From a bacterium (GTDB lineage: Bacteria; Zixibacteria; MSB-5A5; GN15; FEB-12): 6,426 nt of DNA. Shown in pieces: positions 1 to 6,088 of the stretch. The stretch is taken from positions 1-6,426 of the forward strand of contig JAUWMW010000145.1 of assembly GCA_030612965.1 (NCBI GenBank), in the 5' to 3' direction. Position numbers and translations under genes: made by a program. Within the stretch, counting starts at the first letter, position 1; every line of letters starts with the position of its first letter. The notes beneath the pieces are model-generated. The model ran no database searches. It was given only the letters and a program-made list of their open reading frames with translations, and was not told where the DNA came from.

Positions 1-938
1 GGATTGTCGCCGCCGGCAATGGCGTTGAAAAAGAACTCGCTCGGCTCGACCGCGATTTCCGGCGATGGCGGTTCAATAGTCAGGGTCACCACAACATGTT
101 GTGGCGAGTTAGCCGCTTCGGCTGAAACCACTTCTATAGTATCAATGTACAAACCGGCTGACACCCCGATGGAATTGACACTGACATTAATCGTCTGCAC
201 CGTATTGCCCTGGATCGGGGTCACAATCAGCCAGTCGGCGTCCTCATTCAACTCGAAAAACACCGGATCGCCGTCCGTTGCCACCTCGAAGGCCTGACCG
301 GCGGGATTGCTGCCTCCCTCAATCGTGGAGAAATGCAGCGAGTCGGGGGTGACAATCAGATTGACCGGCTCCGTGTAATCCGGATCATGAATCACATTCT
401 TGCCGGTGAAAAACGGGAAATAGCTCCCTACGCCCTGTCCGCCGATAAACTTGTATACGCTCGAGGAACTGAACGCCAGAGTGTCGACGACTATCGAGTC
501 ATTTACACTCCAGTCTGAAAGGGTAAAGTAGTACGAAGCCCACAACCTTCTGTTATCACCGGGCGGTATTCCGGTGCCGGATATCTTGGAGCCACCGAAG
601 AGGAAACGCTGGTTGGTATTGGTTAAGTCGATGTCGTCGTCCTCATATACGAACGGCCCAATCTCAAACATATCGGCCAAGTCGGTCGTGATTGCACTGT
701 CCATTTGAAGATTCGGGTTGTCCCAACTGAATCCCATGGTGGCCCCCCATACGTTGTTGGAATCATTGAACACATAGAGATCCAACTGTACCTGCAATTG
801 AGCGGTCGCAGCGTGCGGTGTCACTACCACCACGAGGTCCACGGTGTCAGGAGCACCCAGACCGTCAGTACCGGCATCGGCGGGACCGACCGCCAATATC
901 AACAAAAGTCCAAGAGCCAAAACTGTCTTGATAGTCAT
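1..938 (-). CDS. Exported protein with cohesin-like N-terminal region and tandem BACON-like Ig repeats (partial, 3' end off the window)
   Basis: Reading the minus strand from the ATG at 938-936 gives 312 codons with no stop up to the left edge, so only the N-terminal part is visible. Residues 1-22 form a clear Sec signal peptide: K4, a hydrophobic core at 6-18, and cleavage after ADA at residue 22. The mature protein is therefore exported. Residues of about 30-185 are beta-rich and low in Lys/Arg, with the feel of a cohesin-like or carbohydrate-binding-type sandwich (GFSW at 69-72), although no catalytic motif is seen. From about 192 to 289 there is an Ig-like module resembling BACON repeats: VTPDSLHF at 196-203, then EGGSNP, DWLIVTP and VVVTLTIEP. 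A second copy starts at about 293 (VEPSEFFF, then AGGDN). The start is supported by GGAGGC 8 nt upstream. It is probably a surface or secreted adhesion or scaffold protein. The function is not identified, and a C-terminal dockerin or sorting domain may lie outside the window. Confidence 0.82.
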   Translation of the reverse strand, partial: MTIKTVLALGLLLILAVGPADAGTDGLGAPDTVDLVVVVTPHAATAQLQVQLDLYVFNDSNNVWGATMGFSWDNPNLQMDSAITTDLADMFEIGPFVYEDDDIDLTNTNQRFLFGGSKISGTGIPPGDNRRLWASYYFTLSDWSVNDSIVVDTLAFSSSSVYKFIGGQGVGSYFPFFTGKNVIHDPDYTEPVNLIVTPDSLHFSTIEGGSNPAGQAFEVATDGDPVFFELNEDADWLIVTPIQGNTVQTINVSVNSIGVSAGLYIDTIEVVSAEAANSPQHVVVTLTIEPPSPEIAVEPSEFFFNAIAGGDN

Positions 939-945
939 CTCATCT

Positions 946-951
946 GCCTCC
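946..951 (-). promoter_or_regulatory. Shine-Dalgarno site of the leftward exported-protein gene
   Basis: The minus strand reads GGAGGC here, with 8 nt between GGAGG and the ATG at 938-936. It is the strongest ribosome-binding site in the window and it fixes the start. Another ATG at 943-941 is out of frame and meets a stop after two codons. Confidence 0.75.
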
Positions 952-1355
952 TTGCGGTTCGATCGAGAATGTTTACCCGTCTGCTTACTATAAGAATCAA
1001 GTTCATTCAGTGCCTGCGACTCGTCTGATTATGCTGTCGAAGATGACCAATCGGCTGCGGTCACTCCATCCGTCAATCACCACGGTATCTGAACGCTACA
1101 CTATTATCGCGACTTCGGATGAACCTTGCGACTGAGTCCGTGTGAAACCCACTACAAGGCGGACTATAACAGCCCTCGTTGTGCGAGCACATAACATAGA
1201 CTCAGTATGGATATAAGAGCCGTATCAAACCCGCACTAACATATCAGTCTGACCCGACAGCGTTCACTCGTCTTGTACGATAACAAAATACGCAGCCGCC
1301 CGGTGTTCGTCAAGCGATTTTGCGCTTCCCCGACCATCTGAGCTTTCTGACGGCA

Positions 1356-1383
1356 TTGACAATCAGGCGGCAGATAATATGTT
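1356..1383 (+). promoter_or_regulatory. Candidate sigma70-type promoter for the lon cluster
   Basis: A perfect TTGACA lies at 1356-1361. With a 16-nt spacer, TATGTT (1378-1383) matches four of six bases of a -10 box. A better-looking GATAAT at 1373-1378 is only 11 nt away, too close for a standard promoter. If used, transcription would begin near 1390 and leave a leader of roughly 320 nt before lon. No CIRCE element (GAGTGCTAA type) or clear heat-shock sigma32 box was seen, so heat regulation of lon is not supported by the sequence. Confidence 0.33.
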
Positions 1384-1385
1384 CA

Positions 1386-1407
1386 GGGTTGTTGAGCCCG
1401 TCTTTTT
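1386..1407 (+). terminator. Weak hairpin followed by a T run, terminator-like
   Basis: GGGTT (1386-1390) can pair with AGCCC (1395-1399) around a GTTG loop. The stem has three G-C, one U-G and one U-A pair. GTC and five T residues (1403-1407) follow. The shape is that of an intrinsic terminator on the plus strand, but the stem is only 5 bp. It could end a short transcript from the intergenic region, act as an attenuator in the lon leader, or be chance. Confidence 0.25.
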
Positions 1408-1563
1408 ATCCTGACAATGGTATGTTTTATCGCAGTGCCTTTTACTCACATCAGAGATAGTTGCCGAAGCACCACTATTTATCAACTGCAGGGGACACTT
1501 GGCCGATTCGTCCGGGAATGGGGTGACTCCTCCATGGCGAGAACTGTGGCCTGATTCCAGCGA

Positions 1564-1628
1564 ATTCGGGTTTTCAGCGCGTTGCGGAGCGTGCCATCTA
1601 CCTGGGCCGGATTCCGGCCAACCCGAAT
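1564..1628. repeat. Nested inverted repeats upstream of lon
   Basis: A perfect 9-bp inverted repeat, ATTCGGGTT (1564-1572) and AACCCGAAT (1620-1628), encloses 47 nt. Directly against its right arm lies a second perfect palindrome, GGCCGGA-T-TCCGGCC (1605-1619). As RNA this could form a 6-bp all-GC stem with a three-base loop. The two stems would stack as part of a branched fold. No T run follows on either strand, so this is not an intrinsic terminator. It may be a structured 5' leader, a protein-binding site, or part of a dispersed repeat. Confidence 0.5.
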
Positions 1629-1651
1629 CACCAAAAAGCTGTTTGCCTCAG

Positions 1652-1664
1652 AGCAAGTTTTGCT
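1652..1664 (+). repeat. Short hairpin in the lon leader
   Basis: AGCAA and TTGCT pair around a three-base GTT loop. The 5-bp stem is low in GC and would be marginal alone. It is listed because it sits between two stronger hairpins (1605-1619 and 1677-1696). Confidence 0.25.
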
Positions 1665-1676
1665 TATCTTCCAACG

Positions 1677-1696
1677 TTTGCCTGGCTTCAGGCAGA
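1677..1696 (+). repeat. Hairpin just upstream of the lon start
   Basis: TGCCTG (1679-1684) and CAGGCA (1689-1694) form a perfect 6-bp stem with a GCTT loop. One U-G and one U-A pair (1677-1678 with 1695-1696) extend it to 8 bp. It ends 16 nt before the ATG at 1713, inside the probable ribosome footprint, so it could influence translation of lon. An 8-bp direct repeat GTTTGCCT occurs at 1641-1648 and 1676-1683. The upstream copy could compete for the AGGCA arm. Any regulatory role is inference. Confidence 0.4.
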
Positions 1697-1712
1697 AAGA
1701 TGAGATTTGGTT

Positions 1713-4115
1713 ATGAAAATGGTTCACAACTCCGAAACGTTTGATATCCCCGAGCGGTTGCCGGTGATCCCGGTGCGCGATGTAGTTGTTTTCCCGCACA
1801 TGATGTATCCCCTCCTGATAGGCCGCGAGTTCACCGTCAATGCCCTGCAGGATGCGATGGTCAAAGACAAGTTGGTATTGCTTTTGGCGCAGCGCTCGGC
1901 TGATGTCGACAATCCCGAGGCCGATGATCTCTACACGGTCGGAGTGGTGGCCCGCATTCTCCAGGTTATGAAAATGCCTAACGGAATGCTGAAGGTGCTG
2001 GTGGAAGGTCTGGTGCGGGCTGAAGTGGCCGAGATATCCACCGGTGGGCGGTTCATCGAAGCCGAGGTCGATGTTGTCTCCAAGGATGTACGTAAAGGCG
2101 ACCGCGAAACTGAGGCGCTCTCGCGCACCGTGGGAGAGAAGTTCGCCGAGTATGTTCGGTTGAACCGTCGCATTCCGGACGAGGTCTTGGTGTCGCTGGC
2201 GGCCATCGAAGATTACCACCAGCAAGCCGACACCGTGGCCGCTCACCTCATACACAAGCTGGAGACGAAGCAAAAACTATTAGAGGCTCTGTCGGTGCGG
2301 GAACGATTGGTTATTCTGTCGGCCGTGCTCAAAGAGGAGATTGAAATACTCAATCTCGAGCAGGAGATTGATGGAACCGTGCGCGAGTCGATGTCGCGCA
2401 GTCAGCGCGAGTTCTACTTGCAGCAGCAGTTGAAGGCGATCAAGGAGGAGTTGGGGCAGTACGATGATCCCGGCACTGATGTTGATGACCTCCTCGCTCG
2501 TCTGGAGAGCGGTAATTATCCCGACCGCGTCAAGACAAGAGCCGAGGAGGAGATCAAGAAACTGTCCCGGATGCATCCGTTCGCGGCCGAGTCGGGAGTG
2601 GTTAGATCGTATCTCGAATGGCTGTTGGCCCTGCCGTGGGAGGAACGTTCCGAGGACCGTCTTGATTTCAAGAGCGTTCGCTCGATTCTCGACGGCGACC
2701 ATTTTGGCCTGGAGAAACCGAAGCAACGTATCCTTGAGCATTTGGCCGTGATGAGGCTGGCCGGCAAAGTACGCGGACCGATCATCTGTCTGGTGGGACC
2801 TCCGGGTGTCGGGAAAACCTCGGTGGGTCGATCGATTGCGCGTGCTCTGGACCGTCAGTTTGCTCGCATGTCGTTGGGCGGGGTGCACGATGAGGCAGAG
2901 ATCAGGGGTCACCGTCGTACTTACATCGGCGCCATGCCGGGGCGGATCATTCAGTCGATCAAGAAGGTGAAGAGTTCCAACCCGGTCTTCTTGCTTGATG
3001 AAATAGACAAAATCGGCAGTGACTTCCGCGGCGATCCGGCCTCGGCGCTTCTGGAAGTGCTCGATCCCGAGCAGAACTGTACCTTTATCGACAACTATAT
3101 CGAGGTCGAGTACGATCTGTCGGACATCTTGTTTATCACCACCGCCAACACCACCTCCTCGATTCCGCCGGCGCTGAAGGATCGGATGGAGATCATCAAT
3201 TTACCCGGATACCTTGATTTTGAGAAGGCGGCTATCGCTCGTGATTTTCTCACCCCGAAACTGAAGAAACTGACCGGTCTGGCCGACATCCCCGTGACGT
3301 TTGATGATGATGCCATCTACGAGATCATCCGCCGCTACACGCGGGAGGCGGGCGTGCGTGAGTTGGAACGGCAAATGGCCTCAGTGATGCGCAAAACCGC
3401 GGTCGGGCTGGCTGACGGCAAACGGGTCAAGCGGATTACTTACAAGCGGGCCAAGGTTTCCAAGACCCTGGGAGCGCCCAGGTATACCGGCACGAGTGTC
3501 AAATCGCGGCCGACTGTGGGCTACGCCGTGGGCCTGGCTTGGACCGAATTGGGCGGCGAGGTGTTGCCGGTGGAAGTTGTTCCCATGAAGGGCAAAGCCA
3601 AGCTGACGCTGACCGGTTCACTCGGCGATGTCATGCAGGAATCGGCCACCGCGGCCCTGTCATACATTAGGAACCATGCCGTCGGTTATGGTCTTTCCGA
3701 AGATTTCTTCGAAGACCTGGAGTTGCATGTACATATTCCCGAAGGGGCGGTACCGAAAGACGGTCCGTCAGCCGGAGTGACTTTGCTGGCCGCGATGCTG
3801 TCGAGTCTTACCGGCGTTCCGGTTCGTACCGACCTGGCCATGACCGGTGAGATCACTCTTACCGGCGATGTGCTGCCGGTGGGTGGTCTTAACGAAAAAC
3901 TGCTGGCCGCCAAGCGCCTGGGCATCAACGTGATTGTCCTGCCGGAGAAAAACCGCAAGGATGTGTCGGAGCTTCAGGCCGAATTGCTTGACGGAATGAC
4001 GCTGCACTACGTCCGCACCGTGGCGGCGGTACTGAAATTGGTTATGACTGAAAAATCGGCTGGCCGGCCGAAACGCCGGATCATAGGATCGCGTCATTTG
4101 GGCGCCGGGAGATGA
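1713..4115 (+). CDS. lon: ATP-dependent protease LonA (EC 3.4.21.53)
   Basis: Lon is a cytosolic hexameric protease that unfolds and degrades misfolded and regulatory proteins. The 800-residue product has the full LonA layout. The N-terminal substrate-recognition domain opens with PERLPVIPVRDVVVFPHMMY and runs to about 205. A helical or coiled-coil part is at about 210-305 (SQREFYLQQQLKAIKEEL). The AAA+ module is at about 310-585, with Walker A GPPGVGKT at 362-369, Walker B VFLLDEID at 425-432, sensor-1 N479 and arginine finger R491. The protease domain is at about 600-785. Its catalytic dyad is S686 (PKDGPSAG) and K729 (GGLNEK), 43 residues apart as in E. coli Lon (S679, K722). The length is normal, and a basic tail (RPKRR) follows the last domain. 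ATG 1713 was chosen; TTG 1707 and ATG 1719 are in frame, and none has a strong ribosome-binding site. The last bases overlap engB. Confidence 0.98.
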   Translation: MKMVHNSETFDIPERLPVIPVRDVVVFPHMMYPLLIGREFTVNALQDAMVKDKLVLLLAQRSADVDNPEADDLYTVGVVARILQVMKMPNGMLKVLVEGLVRAEVAEISTGGRFIEAEVDVVSKDVRKGDRETEALSRTVGEKFAEYVRLNRRIPDEVLVSLAAIEDYHQQADTVAAHLIHKLETKQKLLEALSVRERLVILSAVLKEEIEILNLEQEIDGTVRESMSRSQREFYLQQQLKAIKEELGQYDDPGTDVDDLLARLESGNYPDRVKTRAEEEIKKLSRMHPFAAESGVVRSYLEWLLALPWEERSEDRLDFKSVRSILDGDHFGLEKPKQRILEHLAVMRLAGKVRGPIICLVGPPGVGKTSVGRSIARALDRQFARMSLGGVHDEAEIRGHRRTYIGAMPGRIIQSIKKVKSSNPVFLLDEIDKIGSDFRGDPASALLEVLDPEQNCTFIDNYIEVEYDLSDILFITTANTTSSIPPALKDRMEIINLPGYLDFEKAAIARDFLTPKLKKLTGLADIPVTFDDDAIYEIIRRYTREAGVRELERQMASVMRKTAVGLADGKRVKRITYKRAKVSKTLGAPRYTGTSVKSRPTVGYAVGLAWTELGGEVLPVEVVPMKGKAKLTLTGSLGDVMQESATAALSYIRNHAVGYGLSEDFFEDLELHVHIPEGAVPKDGPSAGVTLLAAMLSSLTGVPVRTDLAMTGEITLTGDVLPVGGLNEKLLAAKRLGINVIVLPEKNRKDVSELQAELLDGMTLHYVRTVAAVLKLVMTEKSAGRPKRRIIGSRHLGAGR
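4112..4115 (+). promoter_or_regulatory. ATGA stop/start overlap of lon and engB
   Basis: The TGA of lon (4113-4115) shares bases with the ATG of engB (4112-4114). Such overlaps commonly allow termination-reinitiation coupling, and they show that the two genes are co-transcribed. If engB really starts at GTG 4172, the genes would instead be 56 nt apart. Confidence 0.6.
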
Positions 4116-4759
4116 ATCACCAGGGTGTGATCTCATTGTTCCCATCGGAAACGGAGAGGCGTAGACCTAACGTGCTGAAAATTCGCCAGTGTGAGTTCGT
4201 CGATTCTGTTTTTCATTTGGACAAGCTACCCCACGACCGGCGACCCCAGATCGCCTTCGCCGGGCGTTCCAACGTGGGTAAGTCAACGCTCCTGAACCGC
4301 CTGGTGGGACACCGTAAAATGGCCAAGGTGTCCAACACTCCCGGCAAGACGCGCTCGCTCAATTTCTTTTTGGTCAACGAACGGTTTTACTTCGTTGACC
4401 TGCCCGGCTATGGTTACGCTCGAGTTTCCAAGACGGAACGAGCCGGCTGGGGCAAGCTGATTGAAGGGTTCCTCCACGGCAGCGAAACCCTGGCCGGGTT
4501 GGTGCTTCTGTTGGATTGCCGTCGCGAACCAACCGATGAAGATCTGCAATTGCTTAGTTGGCTAAATGAGAGCCAACTGCCGGCTCTGATCGTCGTAACC
4601 AAAACTGACAAACTCAATCGCGACAAGGTGCATCGTAAACAACGTCAAGTGGAAAGTGAACTGGGCCTGCCGTCGATTGCGTTCTCGTCGGTATCCGGCG
4701 AAGGAAAGAACGAACTGCTGGCGGCAATCGGTGATCTGATCACCGTCAAGCGACAATAA
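4112..4759 (+). CDS. engB: Ribosome biogenesis GTPase EngB (YsxC/YihA)
   Basis: EngB is a TRAFAC-class GTPase needed for late assembly of the 50S ribosomal subunit. All GTPase motifs are visible: G1 GRSNVGKS at 51-58, G2 TPGKT at 76-80, G3 DLPG at 96-99 followed by the family signature YGYA, G4 TKTD at 163-166, and a G5 SSVSG at 192-196. The annotated ATG overlaps the lon stop as ATGA, which suggests translational coupling. GGGAG directly abuts this ATG and is too close to act as a normal ribosome-binding site. Homologues usually begin a few residues before the EFV-x-S segment. The GTG at 4172 (residue 21) would give a 195-residue protein of that form, preceded by GGAGAGG at 4153-4159, 12 nt away. 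The first 20 residues may therefore not be translated. The lon-engB adjacency matches Bacillus lonA-ysxC. Confidence 0.96.
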   Translation: MNHQGVISLFPSETERRRPNVLKIRQCEFVDSVFHLDKLPHDRRPQIAFAGRSNVGKSTLLNRLVGHRKMAKVSNTPGKTRSLNFFLVNERFYFVDLPGYGYARVSKTERAGWGKLIEGFLHGSETLAGLVLLLDCRREPTDEDLQLLSWLNESQLPALIVVTKTDKLNRDKVHRKQRQVESELGLPSIAFSSVSGEGKNELLAAIGDLITVKRQ

Positions 4760-4773
4760 AGAGTAGAACAGAT

Positions 4774-6048
4774 ATGGCTAAGAATAGGATAGTACTTGGT
4801 TGTCAGTGGGGTGATGAAGGCAAAGGCAAGATCGTCGACCTCCTGGCCGCCGAAGCCGACATTATCGCCCGCTTCCAGGGCGGCGCCAACGCCGGACACA
4901 CCATTGTCGTGGACGACCGAAAATTCAAGTTTCACCTGCTGCCGTCCGGCATTATTCATCCCGATAAACAGTGTGTTATCGGCAACGGCGTGGTGCTCGA
5001 TCCGTTCGGCGTGAAGGAAGAGCTCGACCTCCTGGCCACTCAGGGGATCAGCCATCAGGGGCGACTCTGGATCTCACCGGCGGCCAATCTTGTCCTTCCC
5101 TACCACAAGCTGATCGATGACGTGCAGGAACAAGCGCGCGGCACCGGCAGTATCGGAACCACCAAGCGCGGTATCGGACCGGCCTACGTCGACAAAGTGG
5201 CGCGTCACGGCATTCGCATCGTCGATCTGTTTGCCCCTGACCGCCTGAAGCGGCGGCTGGAGTATCAGCGCGTCATCAAGCAGCAGTACTTCGCCGGTTC
5301 TACCGATGAACGAGCTGATTTGGATCGTACCTACGAAGAACTGATGACCCTGACCGACCTGTTCAAACCGCTGGTGGTCGATGTGTCCCGACTGCTCAAC
5401 GATGCCATTCGGCAGGGGAAAGTCGTTCTGTACGAGGGTGCGCAGGGAAGTCTTTTGGATGTCGATCTCGGTACTTATCCGTTTGCCACATCGTCAAACA
5501 CTACCGTCGGCGGCGCCCTCACCGGACTGGGTGTCGGTCCCAAAGCTATCGATGAAGTGGTCGGAGTTATCAAGGCCTACACTACTCGGGTTGGAGCGGG
5601 TCCTTTCCCTACCGAGTTGGTGGACGAAACAGGTGAGCGACTGCGCACGCAAGGCGACGAGTACGGCACCACCACCGGTCGACCGCGACGTTGTGGTTGG
5701 CTTGACCTGGTGGCTCTGCGCCACGTAGTCAGGCTCAACGGTGTCGAATCGATCGCCGTCACCAAGCTCGACGTGCTGGACGGTTTGGAGGAAATCAAGG
5801 TCTGTCAGGCTTATGAATTGGCCGGCGAAACACTCACCGAGGTTCCGCTCGACCTGGCCCGCCTGAACCAGGTTAAGCCGGTTTACCACACGCTGCCGGG
5901 ATGGTCGCAAGACAGTACCGGACTAACGGCTTTTGACGATCTGGCGCCAAACGCCCAAGCCTATCTGCGGTACATTGCAGACGAGTTGGGAGTCGAAATC
6001 TGTATCGTCTCCACCGGCGCTAAACGACAAGAAACAATAATGGTATGA
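4774..6048 (+). CDS. purA: Adenylosuccinate synthetase (EC 6.3.4.4)
   Basis: PurA joins IMP and aspartate using GTP to make adenylosuccinate, the first committed step from IMP to AMP, in the cytosol. The 424-residue product is full length for the family. Visible motifs are the P-loop GDEGKGK at 13-19 with catalytic D14, H42 in GGANAGHT, the IMP-binding GTTKRGIGPAY at 128-138, EGAQG with Q224 and LDVDLGTYPF at 228-237, the loop TGRPRRCGW at 301-309 with R303 and R305, and the guanine-recognition TKLD at 330-333. Several positions carry the same numbers as in E. coli PurA (Q224, R303, R305, K331, D333). The ATG is 14 bp after the engB stop with only a weak purine-rich stretch (AAAGAG) upstream, so it is probably read from the same mRNA. 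No purine riboswitch or PurR-like box is evident in the short gap. Confidence 0.98.
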   Translation: MAKNRIVLGCQWGDEGKGKIVDLLAAEADIIARFQGGANAGHTIVVDDRKFKFHLLPSGIIHPDKQCVIGNGVVLDPFGVKEELDLLATQGISHQGRLWISPAANLVLPYHKLIDDVQEQARGTGSIGTTKRGIGPAYVDKVARHGIRIVDLFAPDRLKRRLEYQRVIKQQYFAGSTDERADLDRTYEELMTLTDLFKPLVVDVSRLLNDAIRQGKVVLYEGAQGSLLDVDLGTYPFATSSNTTVGGALTGLGVGPKAIDEVVGVIKAYTTRVGAGPFPTELVDETGERLRTQGDEYGTTTGRPRRCGWLDLVALRHVVRLNGVESIAVTKLDVLDGLEEIKVCQAYELAGETLTEVPLDLARLNQVKPVYHTLPGWSQDSTGLTAFDDLAPNAQAYLRYIADELGVEICIVSTGAKRQETIMV

Positions 6049-6077
6049 ATAATCAGGAATTGGATTTCTCAAACTGG

Positions 6078-6083
6078 AAAGGA
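6078..6083 (+). promoter_or_regulatory. Ribosome-binding site of the FKBP gene
   Basis: AAAGGA precedes the ATG at 6089 with a 5-nt spacer (AAAAC). It supports this start over the later in-frame ATGs at codons 7 and 14, which would cut into the signal sequence. Confidence 0.55.
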
Positions 6084-6088
6084 AAAAC

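Larger units (their letters stand above)
939..1712. other. Divergent intergenic region without a convincing gene
   Basis: About 770 bp separate the leftward exported-protein gene from the rightward lon. The only frames open here are short, lack plausible ribosome-binding sites and have no recognisable product. Examples are a TTG-initiated 81-codon frame at 1499-1744 that runs into lon, and the antisense extension of lon. I saw no tRNA or rRNA. Positions of about 960-1480 are visibly more AT-rich than the flanking genes, while about 1500-1620 is GC-rich and holds inverted repeats. The region should contain the promoters of both genes. On the minus strand a TATAGT (992-987) could be a -10 box for the exported-protein gene, but no -35 box accompanies it. 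Confidence 0.7.

Noticed and set aside
987..992. TATAGT on the minus strand as a -10 box for the exported-protein gene
   Set aside because: It matches five of six bases and is well placed, but no -35-like hexamer lies 16-19 bp upstream and there is no TG extension.
4..1028. Plus-strand frames of 61-107 codons over the left end
   Set aside because: They mostly lie antisense to the continuous signal-peptide frame on the minus strand, which has a strong ribosome-binding site and domain-like repeats.
1016..1133. GCGACT occurring three times (1016, 1109, 1128)
   Set aside because: Spacing is irregular and flanks are unrelated. A six-base word repeated in this length is not strong evidence of an operator or CRISPR.
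1135..1165. Inverted repeat AGTCCG / CGGACT with a 19-nt loop, possible RNA or tRNA-like structure
   Set aside because: The stem is short with a wide loop. There is no T-loop, anticodon arm or T run, so chance in a 770-bp spacer is sufficient.
1499..1744. Plus-strand 81-codon frame starting with TTG and running into lon
   Set aside because: It has no ribosome-binding site, an odd Cys/Pro/Ser-rich composition and no family resemblance, and it overlaps the certain lon start in another frame.
1482..2273. Long minus-strand frame antisense to the lon N-terminus
   Set aside because: It overlaps the conserved Lon domain, whose reading frame is certain. The translated sequence is His/Arg-rich and unlike any protein family, as expected of a shadow frame in GC-biased coding DNA.
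2280..2912. 210-codon minus-strand frame inside lon
   Set aside because: It is a shadow of the AAA+ region with no recognisable motifs or start signals.
6049..6088. Possible terminator between purA and the FKBP gene
   Set aside because: No stem with a following T run is visible in these 40 bp, so read-through is more likely.
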